In this document: one piece after another, positions 57,142 to 64,000 of the stretch
Numbering within the stretch: position 1 is the first letter of the stretch
How the letters are laid out: each line of letters opens with the position of its first letter
Origin: Nitrosomonas sp.
GTDB lineage: Bacteria > Pseudomonadota > Gammaproteobacteria > Burkholderiales > Nitrosomonadaceae
Direction: 5' to 3'
Assembly: GCA_024281675.1 (NCBI GenBank)
Contig: JAMXAG010000002.1
Location: forward strand, 248,001-312,000
DNA: 64,000 nucleotides
The notes under the pieces: model-generated
What the model was told of the DNA's origin: nothing
The model's database searches: none
What the model saw: only the letters and a program-made list of their open reading frames with translations
Position numbers and translations under genes: made by a program

Positions 57142-57498
57142 ATGATCAAAATCGACACTATCCAAATCACGCCTGAATTGCTGGCCTTACTGTCTGAAAT
57201 AGACGAATTTAAGGGTGCCTGGCGCGCCCTTGGCACTTTGGCGCCGGATCGGTTGAAAGCCCTGCGCCGCCTGGCCACGAAAGTGGAGCGCGAAAAGAAT
57301 GCCTTGTCCGCCCTGTCGGAATTAGCCGTCAAAATCCTGGATTATGTGCACGACCATGGCCGTGTCGCGACCCGCGACATGGTGCGCGAGACCGGCGCAA
57401 GCCCGAACACATTGAAGGTAACTTTTGGCTCACTGGTGGAAAAAGGCCTGCTTGTCCGGCATGGTGGCGGGCGATCCACATGGTATAGCCAGTCATGA
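57142..57498 (+). pseudogene. Fic family protein with the catalytic domain deleted in frame
   Basis: The 118 residues are two ends of a Fic AMP-transferase joined directly. Residues 1-46 (start MIKIDTIQITPELLALL, then DEFKGAWRALGTLAPDRLKAL) match the N-terminus of Fic proteins of about 370 residues that carry a C-terminal winged helix. From KVEREK at residue 48 to the end (RDMVRETGASPNTLK, HGGGRSTWY) the match is that winged helix. The Fic core with HPFxDGNGR is absent. Frame and ends are kept, so the product may still fold as a small DNA-binding protein. The GC content looks higher than in neighbouring genes, suggesting acquisition. Confidence 0.75.
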
Positions 57499-57662
57499 CA
57501 GACAGCAGAGTGGAAACCGGTATGTCTCTGGCACAGAAAGAAGGTTTAAATGTCGATCCTGAAATTAGTTCTCCCCCTTTTGAGGGGCTAACAAATATAA
57601 GCTCCGGCTTTGCCGGAGGTGATTTAGCTTTGTCTTATTTTTTGTCGTGCAAAAATCTATAG
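57495..57662 (+). CDS. possible 55-aa ORF coupled to the Fic remnant
   Basis: An ATG overlaps the stop of the Fic remnant (ATGA) and opens 55 codons: MTDSRVETGMSLAQKEG and onwards to SYFLSCKNL, ending at TAG (57660-57662). It has no recognisable family. Inside it lies the hairpin CTCCGGC-TTT-GCCGGAG (57602-57618). It may be the fused start of a deleted downstream partner gene rather than a real protein. Confidence 0.3.
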   Translation: MTDSRVETGMSLAQKEGLNVDPEISSPPFEGLTNISSGFAGGDLALSYFLSCKNL

Positions 57663-57684
57663 CTATAGTAGTATTACGATGTAA

Positions 57685-57870
57685 TTGGGCTTATTAAGTT
57701 TATTAGCTTCATGTGCACAAATGAACCCACGCCCAATGGATGACTAAAGCTATTCAGGATGCAAACTCCTACTGACCATAATATGCTAGCTAAGCGTTAT
57801 GAAGATACTACTAAGAATACTGTCAAAAGTACAAGAATATAAGAAAATGCTTGAAGGATACGAGTCAAAT
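57685..57870 (+). pseudogene. frameshifted paralogue of the CAQMNP lipoprotein
   Basis: The plus strand reads LLSLLASCAQMNP in one frame from 57691, the same lipobox and mature start as the intact lipoprotein at 4989-5396 (FLVACAQMNP). The match continues only by changing frame: MTKAIQDANS, then PTDHNMLAKRYED (compare KDHAALVKYYEN), then VQEYKKMLEGYES (compare KHKQALKTYEAK). A stop lies upstream and several inside, and the C-terminal half is missing. It is a dead duplicate of the same family. Confidence 0.6.
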
Positions 57871-57911
57871 TTTTCTCTAGCTATAAGCTTAAAATTGTTT
57901 ATTATGAACAA

Positions 57912-58292
57912 ATGAAAAGACGCAACTACAAATGGCTATTGGTTTTTTTAATGCTGTGGCTCCCATTGCAAGGTGCTGCAGCGGCTATTTTGTCAGTATG
58001 TTTGCAGGAAAAAAATTTCAACAATGATGATGGCAAATCAACGGCAATCACCGACAACCATCATCATGATGCTTGTCATAAACAGGCAGCGGATAATACA
58101 ACCGATCATTTGTTAGCAAGTCTGCCGTGCGATGATACTTCTTGTAATGCATACAGTAATACGCCGATTATGCCGACCTATACTGTATCCCTATTGGCTA
58201 GCGACACTTCTTCTGTTACTTCATTAAATCTCGATTTTATCTCATTTGTACCCGAACAGCCGCAACATCCTCCGCTAGCTAATCCCCTTTAA
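57912..58292 (+). CDS. CzcI-like small exported protein
   Basis: A 126-residue exported protein: MKRRNYKWLLVFLMLWLPLQ and GAAAAILSVC as signal peptide, then a His/Cys-rich part with NHHHDACHKQAADN and LPCDDTSCNAYSN. This design and its place just before an efflux operon match CzcI/CnrY-neighbour proteins, which are thought to influence metal efflux gene expression or bind metal. The exact family cannot be confirmed. The start ATG has no strong ribosome binding site. Confidence 0.65.
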   Translation: MKRRNYKWLLVFLMLWLPLQGAAAAILSVCLQEKNFNNDDGKSTAITDNHHHDACHKQAADNTTDHLLASLPCDDTSCNAYSNTPIMPTYTVSLLASDTSSVTSLNLDFISFVPEQPQHPPLANPL

Positions 58293-58434
58293 GAATCCGC
58301 CTGTAATTCAGGCAAAGAATCATTTCTCGCATAATCCTGCGTTGCTACGCAAGATTTTGCCATGTCGTAAGCCATTGCCATTTTGTCTATCACTATTTTG
58401 ATAATTTTGGTGATACAACCGTTAGGAGGCTAGT

Positions 58435-59901
58435 ATGTCCCTTTCATTTTCTTTTAAATTACTACTGTCGTTAATCCTTGTCTGTATCTCTGCTCTGTCA
58501 CTTGCAGATCGGATCGCACAGCCAATTCCAATTGATTCAGCATTCAATGCTGCTGTCTCACTTCAGGCAAATGCTCAGAAGAAGGAAGCTATTTTAAACA
58601 AGGCTGGCACTGCAATTTTTGCACAGTCTATCCTGCAGAAAACCTTTGTAGTGCCTCGCTCCAACAACGTGACGCTGCTTCCGAGTTTGATTGCAGAAGC
58701 ACTGGAAAATAATCCGGAGATTCAGGCTGCGTATCAAGAACGTGAAGCCGCTCAGCAAAGAATATTACCAGCGGAAGCTCTGGATGATCCCATGCTTGAG
58801 GCTGGTGTGATCAATGCACCGCTGGCATCTTCACCGTTCAACCGCGAGGATATGACTATGAAAATGATCGGTCTATCCCAGCGTTTGCCTTTTCCGGGAA
58901 AGCGCGGCTTGCGTAAAGAAGTTGCCGCCAAGGATGCCGAAGCCATTGAGCAGGGCTATCATGAAACGGTTAATCGCGTTGTGCACGATCTTAAAACAGC
59001 TTATTTTGATCTCGGGCTTACGCTGGAAATGATCAAATTGGTTGAAAAAAATAAACAAACACTCGAACTTTTTCTGCGCATTGCTGAGGAACGCTACCAA
59101 GTTGGGCAAGGCAGTCAGGCGGATGTGCTGAAAGCACAAACACAAGTATCGAGAATGCTGGATAGGTTATTAGTATTGGCGCGCGAACAGCCAGTGTTTG
59201 AAGCGGAACTGATTCGTACCCTGGGACGCAGCACGAAAGGTGAGATTCCGGCTCCGGTGCCACTACAAATTCAAGAAGTGCTGCTTAATCTGGAAACACT
59301 GCAACAAGAAGCGATAGTGCACCGCCCACAATTACTTGCATTGCAAAGCCTGATTGCACGCAATGAGAAATCTGTTGATTTGGCGCGTAGGGCCTACTAT
59401 CCGGATTTCGATGTGCGTCTTTCGTATGGCCAGCGTGACAACATGATGGATGGTACGCGGCGCGACGACATGGTTAGCATGACGGTAGCCATCAATTTGC
59501 CAGTATGGCGTGGCAACAAAATTGAACCGCGCATCATGGAGTCACAGGCAATGCGTGATCAAACAGTCAATCTGTATCAGGCGCAAAGTAATGAAATCAC
59601 GGCAAGACTGCGCCAGCAAATAGCGATAGCCGAACAGAGCTTTAAATCGGTCAAGCTCTACCAAACCGCCATTTTGCCACAAGCGAAATTGACGGTTGAG
59701 TCCGCATTGGCTGCTTACCAGGTAAACCGAGTTGATTTTCTGACCTTACTGGATAATCAGATGACAGTATTTGATTTTGAGGCCAATCACATCACCGCGA
59801 TGGCGAATTACAACAAAGCAGTGGCGGAGATTGATTTACTGGTTGGCAAGAAGCAGCAGACTGTTATCGATTATGGAGATTCCTATGAAATCCGTCGTTA
59901 A
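58435..59901 (+). CDS. TolC-family outer-membrane factor of the metal efflux pump
   Basis: Outer-membrane channel of 488 residues for a tripartite RND efflux pump. After a signal peptide (LLLSLILVCISALSLA) come two repeats of the outer-membrane efflux domain: ALENNPEIQAAYQEREAAQQR and the GxxG-rich beta parts, then coiled-coil helices such as AEERYQVGQGSQADVLKAQ and VESALAAYQVNRVDFLTLL. The start follows GGAGG. It is the CusC/CzcC equivalent here, lacking a lipobox. Its end overlaps cusB by 17 bases. Confidence 0.9.
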   Translation: MSLSFSFKLLLSLILVCISALSLADRIAQPIPIDSAFNAAVSLQANAQKKEAILNKAGTAIFAQSILQKTFVVPRSNNVTLLPSLIAEALENNPEIQAAYQEREAAQQRILPAEALDDPMLEAGVINAPLASSPFNREDMTMKMIGLSQRLPFPGKRGLRKEVAAKDAEAIEQGYHETVNRVVHDLKTAYFDLGLTLEMIKLVEKNKQTLELFLRIAEERYQVGQGSQADVLKAQTQVSRMLDRLLVLAREQPVFEAELIRTLGRSTKGEIPAPVPLQIQEVLLNLETLQQEAIVHRPQLLALQSLIARNEKSVDLARRAYYPDFDVRLSYGQRDNMMDGTRRDDMVSMTVAINLPVWRGNKIEPRIMESQAMRDQTVNLYQAQSNEITARLRQQIAIAEQSFKSVKLYQTAILPQAKLTVESALAAYQVNRVDFLTLLDNQMTVFDFEANHITAMANYNKAVAEIDLLVGKKQQTVIDYGDSYEIRR

Positions 59902-61483
59902 ACTAATTATAGTTGGAATTGCAATTACAACTGCATTGTTTGCGAGTTACTGGTGGGGTAGTACGCAATCACAAAGATCATCCAGTTCCAGTGTTGCTTT
60001 ATCCGAAGCAACCAGCTCCGAAAAAAAGATTTTATATTATCGCAATCCAATGGGCTTACCAGACACCTCCGCGGTACCCAAAAAAGATCCAATGGGAATG
60101 GATTATCTGCCGGTTTATGAGGGAGAAGAATCTCCGTCGGATCAAACTATCATAAAAATAAGTACCGAAAAGATTCAAATGCTAGGGGTGCTGACTGAAA
60201 CCGCAACATTACGTGAATTGACTCGCACTATCAGGGCCGTCGCAACGATACAGGCTGATGAGCGCAAATTATATACGTTAGTGACCAAATTTGAGGGTTG
60301 GATTCAACGGCTTTACGTAAACACTACGGGTCAGGCAGTGAGAAAGGGCGATGCGCTAATGGATGTATACAGTCCTGAGTTGATTACAGCGCAACAGGAA
60401 TACTTGATTGCGGTAAGGGGATTGCAGTCCACCGCTGATAGCGATTCCGATGTGCGGGCCTCTATGCAGCGACTGGTTACCAGTGCATTGCAGAAACTAC
60501 GCAATTGGGATATTGCGGAAACCGAGTTACAACGCCTGCAGCAAACCGGCGAAGTGCGGCAGTATATGACACTACGATCTAAAGCTGACGGCGTGGTGCT
60601 AGAAAAGAAGGCTGTCATGGGGCAACGCTTTATGCCTGGAGAGGTGCTTTATCAGATTGCTGATTTATCCAGTGTGTGGATGCTAGCGGACGTATTTGAA
60701 CAGGATCTTGGAATGGTGCATCAAGGTCAGGTGGCCACAATCAGAGTGGAAGCTTATCCAAACAAAGTATTCAATGGTGAAATCGCTTTCATTTATCCCA
60801 CAGTAACTCCGGAGACGCGTACTGCCATTGTACGTGTTGTACTTCCCAATCCAGATGGCCTGTTGAAGCCTGCCATGTACGCACGCGTGGAGTTTGCTTC
60901 ATCCCACAGCAAAGACAAAGTACTAGTAATACCCGATTCAGCCGTGCTGGATACTGGCACCCGTCGGGTGGTACTGGTGGATCTCGGCGCAGGCCGATTT
61001 GAACCGCGTACGGTTAAGCTGGGTATGCATGCCGATGGCTATGCTGAGGTGTTGGGGGGAATTAATGCTGGAGAAGCCGTTGTGGTTAAAGCTAATTTTC
61101 TGATTGATGCGGAAAGTAATCTCAAGGCGGTTCTGAGTGGCTTGGGTCACGGAGGCCATCAGCTACCAGACGAGAAAAAAGAAACTGGAGCTGGCTCGTT
61201 TGTTAAGGCATCGCCGTCAAAAACTCATCGTGGTGAAGGAACCATCAATGCCATGGATTTTGCGCATGCAACTGTCACACTTGAGCATGGCCCCATTGCT
61301 AGTCTTCAATGGCCAGCAATGACGATGGATTTCCGCGTTTTTGATCCAGCATTACTTCGTTCATTAAAGCCCGGGCAAAAGGTTGGATTCGAAATCGGCG
61401 AGGAATCAGCCGGTGAATACATCATCGTGCGCATTCAGCCAGCAGATCTTAGCCTTGGCGCCACCGCTCACGGAGGACATTAA
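59885..61483 (+). CDS. cusB: CusB-type adaptor fused to a CusF-like domain
   Basis: Periplasmic adaptor linking the RND pump to the outer-membrane channel. The start is the ATG behind TATGGAGATTCCT at 59885 (532 residues). After the signal anchor comes a heavy-metal-binding segment (YYRNPMGLPDTS, PKKDPMGMDYLP), then the hairpin and barrel parts with YVNTTGQAVRKGDALMDVYSPEL and ADVFEQDLGMVHQGQ. The C-terminus carries a fused CusF-type domain with GEGTINAMDF and WPAMTMDF, where the Trp and Met ligands of CusF bind Cu(I)/Ag(I). This fusion points to copper or silver. Confidence 0.92.
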   Translation: MKSVVKLIIVGIAITTALFASYWWGSTQSQRSSSSSVALSEATSSEKKILYYRNPMGLPDTSAVPKKDPMGMDYLPVYEGEESPSDQTIIKISTEKIQMLGVLTETATLRELTRTIRAVATIQADERKLYTLVTKFEGWIQRLYVNTTGQAVRKGDALMDVYSPELITAQQEYLIAVRGLQSTADSDSDVRASMQRLVTSALQKLRNWDIAETELQRLQQTGEVRQYMTLRSKADGVVLEKKAVMGQRFMPGEVLYQIADLSSVWMLADVFEQDLGMVHQGQVATIRVEAYPNKVFNGEIAFIYPTVTPETRTAIVRVVLPNPDGLLKPAMYARVEFASSHSKDKVLVIPDSAVLDTGTRRVVLVDLGAGRFEPRTVKLGMHADGYAEVLGGINAGEAVVVKANFLIDAESNLKAVLSGLGHGGHQLPDEKKETGAGSFVKASPSKTHRGEGTINAMDFAHATVTLEHGPIASLQWPAMTMDFRVFDPALLRSLKPGQKVGFEIGEESAGEYIIVRIQPADLSLGATAHGGH

Positions 61484-61484
61484 G

Positions 61485-64000
61485 ATGGTTGGCAATATAA
61501 TCGAATGGTCGGTGCGGAATGTCTTCCTGGTACTGCTTGGAACCTTTTTTGTGGTAGCTTGGGGCGTGTATGCAGTATTGAAGACACCTATCGACGCAAT
61601 ACCAGATTTATCGGATGCACAGGTCATCATCTACACGGAATATCCCGGACAGGCGCCACAGGTGGTAGAAGACCAGGTTACTTATCCGCTGACCACAGCT
61701 ATGTTAAGTGTACCAAAATCAAAAGTTGTCAGAGGATTATCAAATTTCGGTGTATCGTTTGTGTACGTCATCTTTGAAGATGGAACCGACATCTACTGGG
61801 CACGTTCGCGAGTACTGGAGTATCTGAGCTTCGCGGTAAACCGGTTGCCAGAAAATGTCAGGCCCTCGCTCGGCCCGGATGCAACGGGGGTCGGTTGGGT
61901 TTACCAATACGTGCTGGTTGCTAAGAACCGCGCACTCGACGAATTACGTGCTATTCAGGACTGGTTTTTGCGTTATCAGTTGACTGCAACACATGGCGTG
62001 TCGGAAGTGGCAAGTGTAGGTGGTTTTGTAAAAAACTACCAAGTTACTGTAGATCCACGACGCCTTCAAGCCTACGGAATATCACTCAAAACAATCTCCG
62101 ATGTTATCGCCTCCAGCAACCGCGATGTCGGTGGACGTGTGATCGAGCTGACGGAAACTGAGTATATGGTTCGCGGTAAGGGCTATCTACGCGGAATTAG
62201 TGATCTTGAAAATCTGGTTGTGAAGGCACACGAGGGCATGCCGGTATTGCTGCGCCATGTTGCCCGAGTGGAATTAGTGCCTGATGAGCGCCGTGGCATC
62301 ACCGAACTCAACGGGGAAGGAGAGGTTGTTTCGGGTATCGCAGTGGCGCGGCATGGTGAAAACGCTCTCAATGTTACCCATAATCTCGAAAAAAAGATCG
62401 ACGAGATCGCATCTGGTTTACCGGAAGGCGTTTCGATTCAGCCTGTCTACAACCGCTCGGAATTGATCCATCGCGCCATCGCGACGCTAAACGAAGTATT
62501 TATCGAACAGATCATAATCGTGGCGGTGGTATGTGTGGTTTTTCTAATGCATGTGCGCAGTGCGCTGGTGGCGATCATCATGCTTCCGATCGGTGTGTTG
62601 ATTGCCTTCATTGCGATGTTTCACCTTGGTATCAATTCCAACATCATGAGTCTCGCAGGGATAGCACTTGCGATCGCAGAAATGACCGACGCAGCCATCG
62701 TCATGGTAGAAAATGCGCACAAACATCTTGCGCGCCTTGCTCCCGATGAATCGCGCACAGAGGCTGTCATTGCAGCTTGTAAAGAAGTCGGCCCACCGCT
62801 GTTCTTCAGCCTGTTGATTATCACAGTATCGTTTCTGCCGGTGTTTGTGCTTGAAGCACAGGAAGGACGCATGTTTCACCCACTCGCCTATACCAAAACG
62901 TTTGCCATGGCCGGTGCTGCGCTGCTTTCGATCACTTTGGTACCAGCTCTAATCCTGCTTTTGCTCCGTGGCCGCATTCCGCGCGAACAAGACAATCCGT
63001 TAGGTCGCATCATGATCCAGCTCTATCGGCCTGTAATAGCAAGAGTGTTACAGTGGAAAAAAGTCATTGTCATGGCAGCCATCGTGGTAGTCGTAATTAC
63101 TGTCTATCCAACGCTCAGGCTGGGAACAGAATTTATGCCAACATTGAATGAAGGTACGCTGCTTTACATGCCAGTGACACTTCCGGGTATTTCCGTAACC
63201 AAGGCGGGAGAAATCCTGCAAACACAGAATAAAATTATTAAAAGTTTTCCTGAAGTAGCATCGGTATTGGGCAAAGCCGGACGCGCTAATACCGCTACTG
63301 ATCCAGCGCCGCTGGAAATGACTGAAACGATCATTAACCTCAAATCCGAAAACGAATGGCGTCCAGGCATGACCATCGACAAGTTGATCGCCGAACTGGA
63401 TCAAGCATTGCAAATGCCAGGAGTCAGTAATGCCTGGACGATGCCGATCAAAAATAGGAACGATATGCTTGCCACCGGCATACGCACACCTATCGGAATC
63501 AAAGTGTTCGGCAAGGATTTGGGGGAGATTGAAAAACTTGCCAAGCAGATTGAGGCAGCTGTAAAAACAGTGCCAGGAACCAGTAGCGCCTACGCGGAAC
63601 GCACGACTGGCGGCTACTATCTTGATGTTGAGCCCGATCGTCTTGAACTTGCCCGATATGGATTGGCTGTCGGCGATTTATTGTCAGTGATTTCAGCAGC
63701 GCTTGGCGGCGAAACTGTCACAACCACGATTGAAGGCCGGGAGCGCTTTGGTGTTACTGTGCGGTATCCACGCGAGCTACGCAGCGACCCACAAGCAATC
63801 GCTACCCAGGTATTGGTTCCAACCATGGGAGCTACGATGATTCCGCTTGGTCAGCTTGCACGGATCAGCCTTGTCAAAGGCCCACCAAGCATTCGTACAG
63901 AAAACGCGCTGCTGTCCGCGTATATTTTTGTTGATATTCGTGATCGTGACATTGGTAGCTACGTTGCAGCTGGGCAGAAAGCAGTGCGCGAACAGGTGCA
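61485..64000 (+). CDS. cusA: CusA-type RND copper/silver efflux pump, 3' end beyond window
   Basis: Inner-membrane RND transporter of the heavy-metal (HME) class; 838 codons are in the window, open at the right edge. Start MVGNIIEWSVRNVFLVLLG behind GGAGG; then PIDAIPDLSDAQVIIYTEYPGQAPQ, VYAVLKTP and the periplasmic domain. TM4 reads LAIAEMTDAAIVMVENAH with proton-relay Asp 402 and Glu 409; the usual CusA form is GAMVDA, so Glu 399 and Thr 401 are unusual. Periplasmic Met sites (LLYMPVTLPG, NAWTMPIKNRNDMLATGI) fit copper/silver binding. It follows cusB after 1 base. Confidence 0.94.
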   Translation, partial: MVGNIIEWSVRNVFLVLLGTFFVVAWGVYAVLKTPIDAIPDLSDAQVIIYTEYPGQAPQVVEDQVTYPLTTAMLSVPKSKVVRGLSNFGVSFVYVIFEDGTDIYWARSRVLEYLSFAVNRLPENVRPSLGPDATGVGWVYQYVLVAKNRALDELRAIQDWFLRYQLTATHGVSEVASVGGFVKNYQVTVDPRRLQAYGISLKTISDVIASSNRDVGGRVIELTETEYMVRGKGYLRGISDLENLVVKAHEGMPVLLRHVARVELVPDERRGITELNGEGEVVSGIAVARHGENALNVTHNLEKKIDEIASGLPEGVSIQPVYNRSELIHRAIATLNEVFIEQIIIVAVVCVVFLMHVRSALVAIIMLPIGVLIAFIAMFHLGINSNIMSLAGIALAIAEMTDAAIVMVENAHKHLARLAPDESRTEAVIAACKEVGPPLFFSLLIITVSFLPVFVLEAQEGRMFHPLAYTKTFAMAGAALLSITLVPALILLLLRGRIPREQDNPLGRIMIQLYRPVIARVLQWKKVIVMAAIVVVVITVYPTLRLGTEFMPTLNEGTLLYMPVTLPGISVTKAGEILQTQNKIIKSFPEVASVLGKAGRANTATDPAPLEMTETIINLKSENEWRPGMTIDKLIAELDQALQMPGVSNAWTMPIKNRNDMLATGIRTPIGIKVFGKDLGEIEKLAKQIEAAVKTVPGTSSAYAERTTGGYYLDVEPDRLELARYGLAVGDLLSVISAALGGETVTTTIEGRERFGVTVRYPRELRSDPQAIATQVLVPTMGATMIPLGQLARISLVKGPPSIRTENALLSAYIFVDIRDRDIGSYVAAGQKAVREQV

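Noticed and set aside
57571..57618. GC-rich hairpins after the Fic remnant as a REP-type repeat or terminator
   Set aside because: Only one CTCCGGC hairpin and a C/G-run are present; no second copy in the window and the following T-rich stretch starts too far away.
1..64000. tRNA, rRNA or CRISPR features
   Set aside because: Scanned intergenic stretches for cloverleaf consensus, rRNA-like sequence and regularly spaced repeats; none seen. A tRNAscan-SE and CRISPR search would settle it.

Overview
The window looks like chromosomal DNA of a betaproteobacterium, most likely a relative of Nitrosomonas (Nitrosomonadaceae). This rests on moderate-to-low GC, a betaproteobacterial-type division/cell-wall (dcw) cluster, paired type IV pilus ATPases, small periplasmic c-type cytochromes, a PstS of the SphX type and an HME-type copper/silver efflux operon. 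The genus is an inference: no ammonia-oxidation gene and no rRNA lies here.

Layout. 1-5.4 kb: a TPR lipoprotein cut by the left edge, a 64-residue lipoprotein, pilT-pilU, and a 135-residue lipoprotein. 5.6-16 kb: gdhA, slt, a thiolase, a coiled-coil periplasmic protein, cysG, pstS behind a likely Pho box, then two convergent secreted repeat proteins. 16.5-26 kb: housekeeping genes aat-bpt-pyrD-rnfB-nth, a DUF1841 protein, two cytochromes c, uup, a secreted thermonuclease and an AGCS symporter. 26.5-29 kb: mlaFED, followed by a wrecked IS5-type transposase where the rest of the operon would be expected. 29-36 kb: sbcB, a RidA-family gene, pilC-pilD-coaE without pilB, a gtrB-gtrA pair and an AlkA-like glycosylase. 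36.4-54.2 kb: the complete dcw cluster mraZ-rsmH-ftsL-ftsI-murE-murF-mraY-murD-ftsW-murG-murC-murB-ddl-ftsQ-ftsA-ftsZ, all on the plus strand with many overlaps and MraZ-type operator repeats in front. 54.3-56.7 kb: a methyltransferase, an HDOD protein and a MazG-like hydrolase. 56.7-57.9 kb: a scarred accessory patch with a Fic gene that has lost its catalytic domain in frame and a frameshifted paralogue of the 5 kb lipoprotein. 57.9 kb to the end: a CzcI-like protein, a TolC-type outer-membrane factor, a CusB-CusF fusion and CusA (cut by the right edge), together a copper/silver tripartite efflux pump.

Functional links. The dcw genes make lipid-II precursors and assemble the divisome. pilT/pilU with pilC/pilD are parts of the twitching pilus. 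mlaFED moves phospholipids between membranes. aat and bpt both add leucine to protein N-termini for the N-degron pathway. I found no clear new multi-gene system. The best leads are the Fic deletion scar with its tandem repeats, the lipoprotein family with one intact and one dead copy, the six-repeat secreted protein and its neighbour, a 10-codon ORF behind a near-perfect ribosome binding site, and the long palindrome before pilC. I saw no tRNA, rRNA or CRISPR array.
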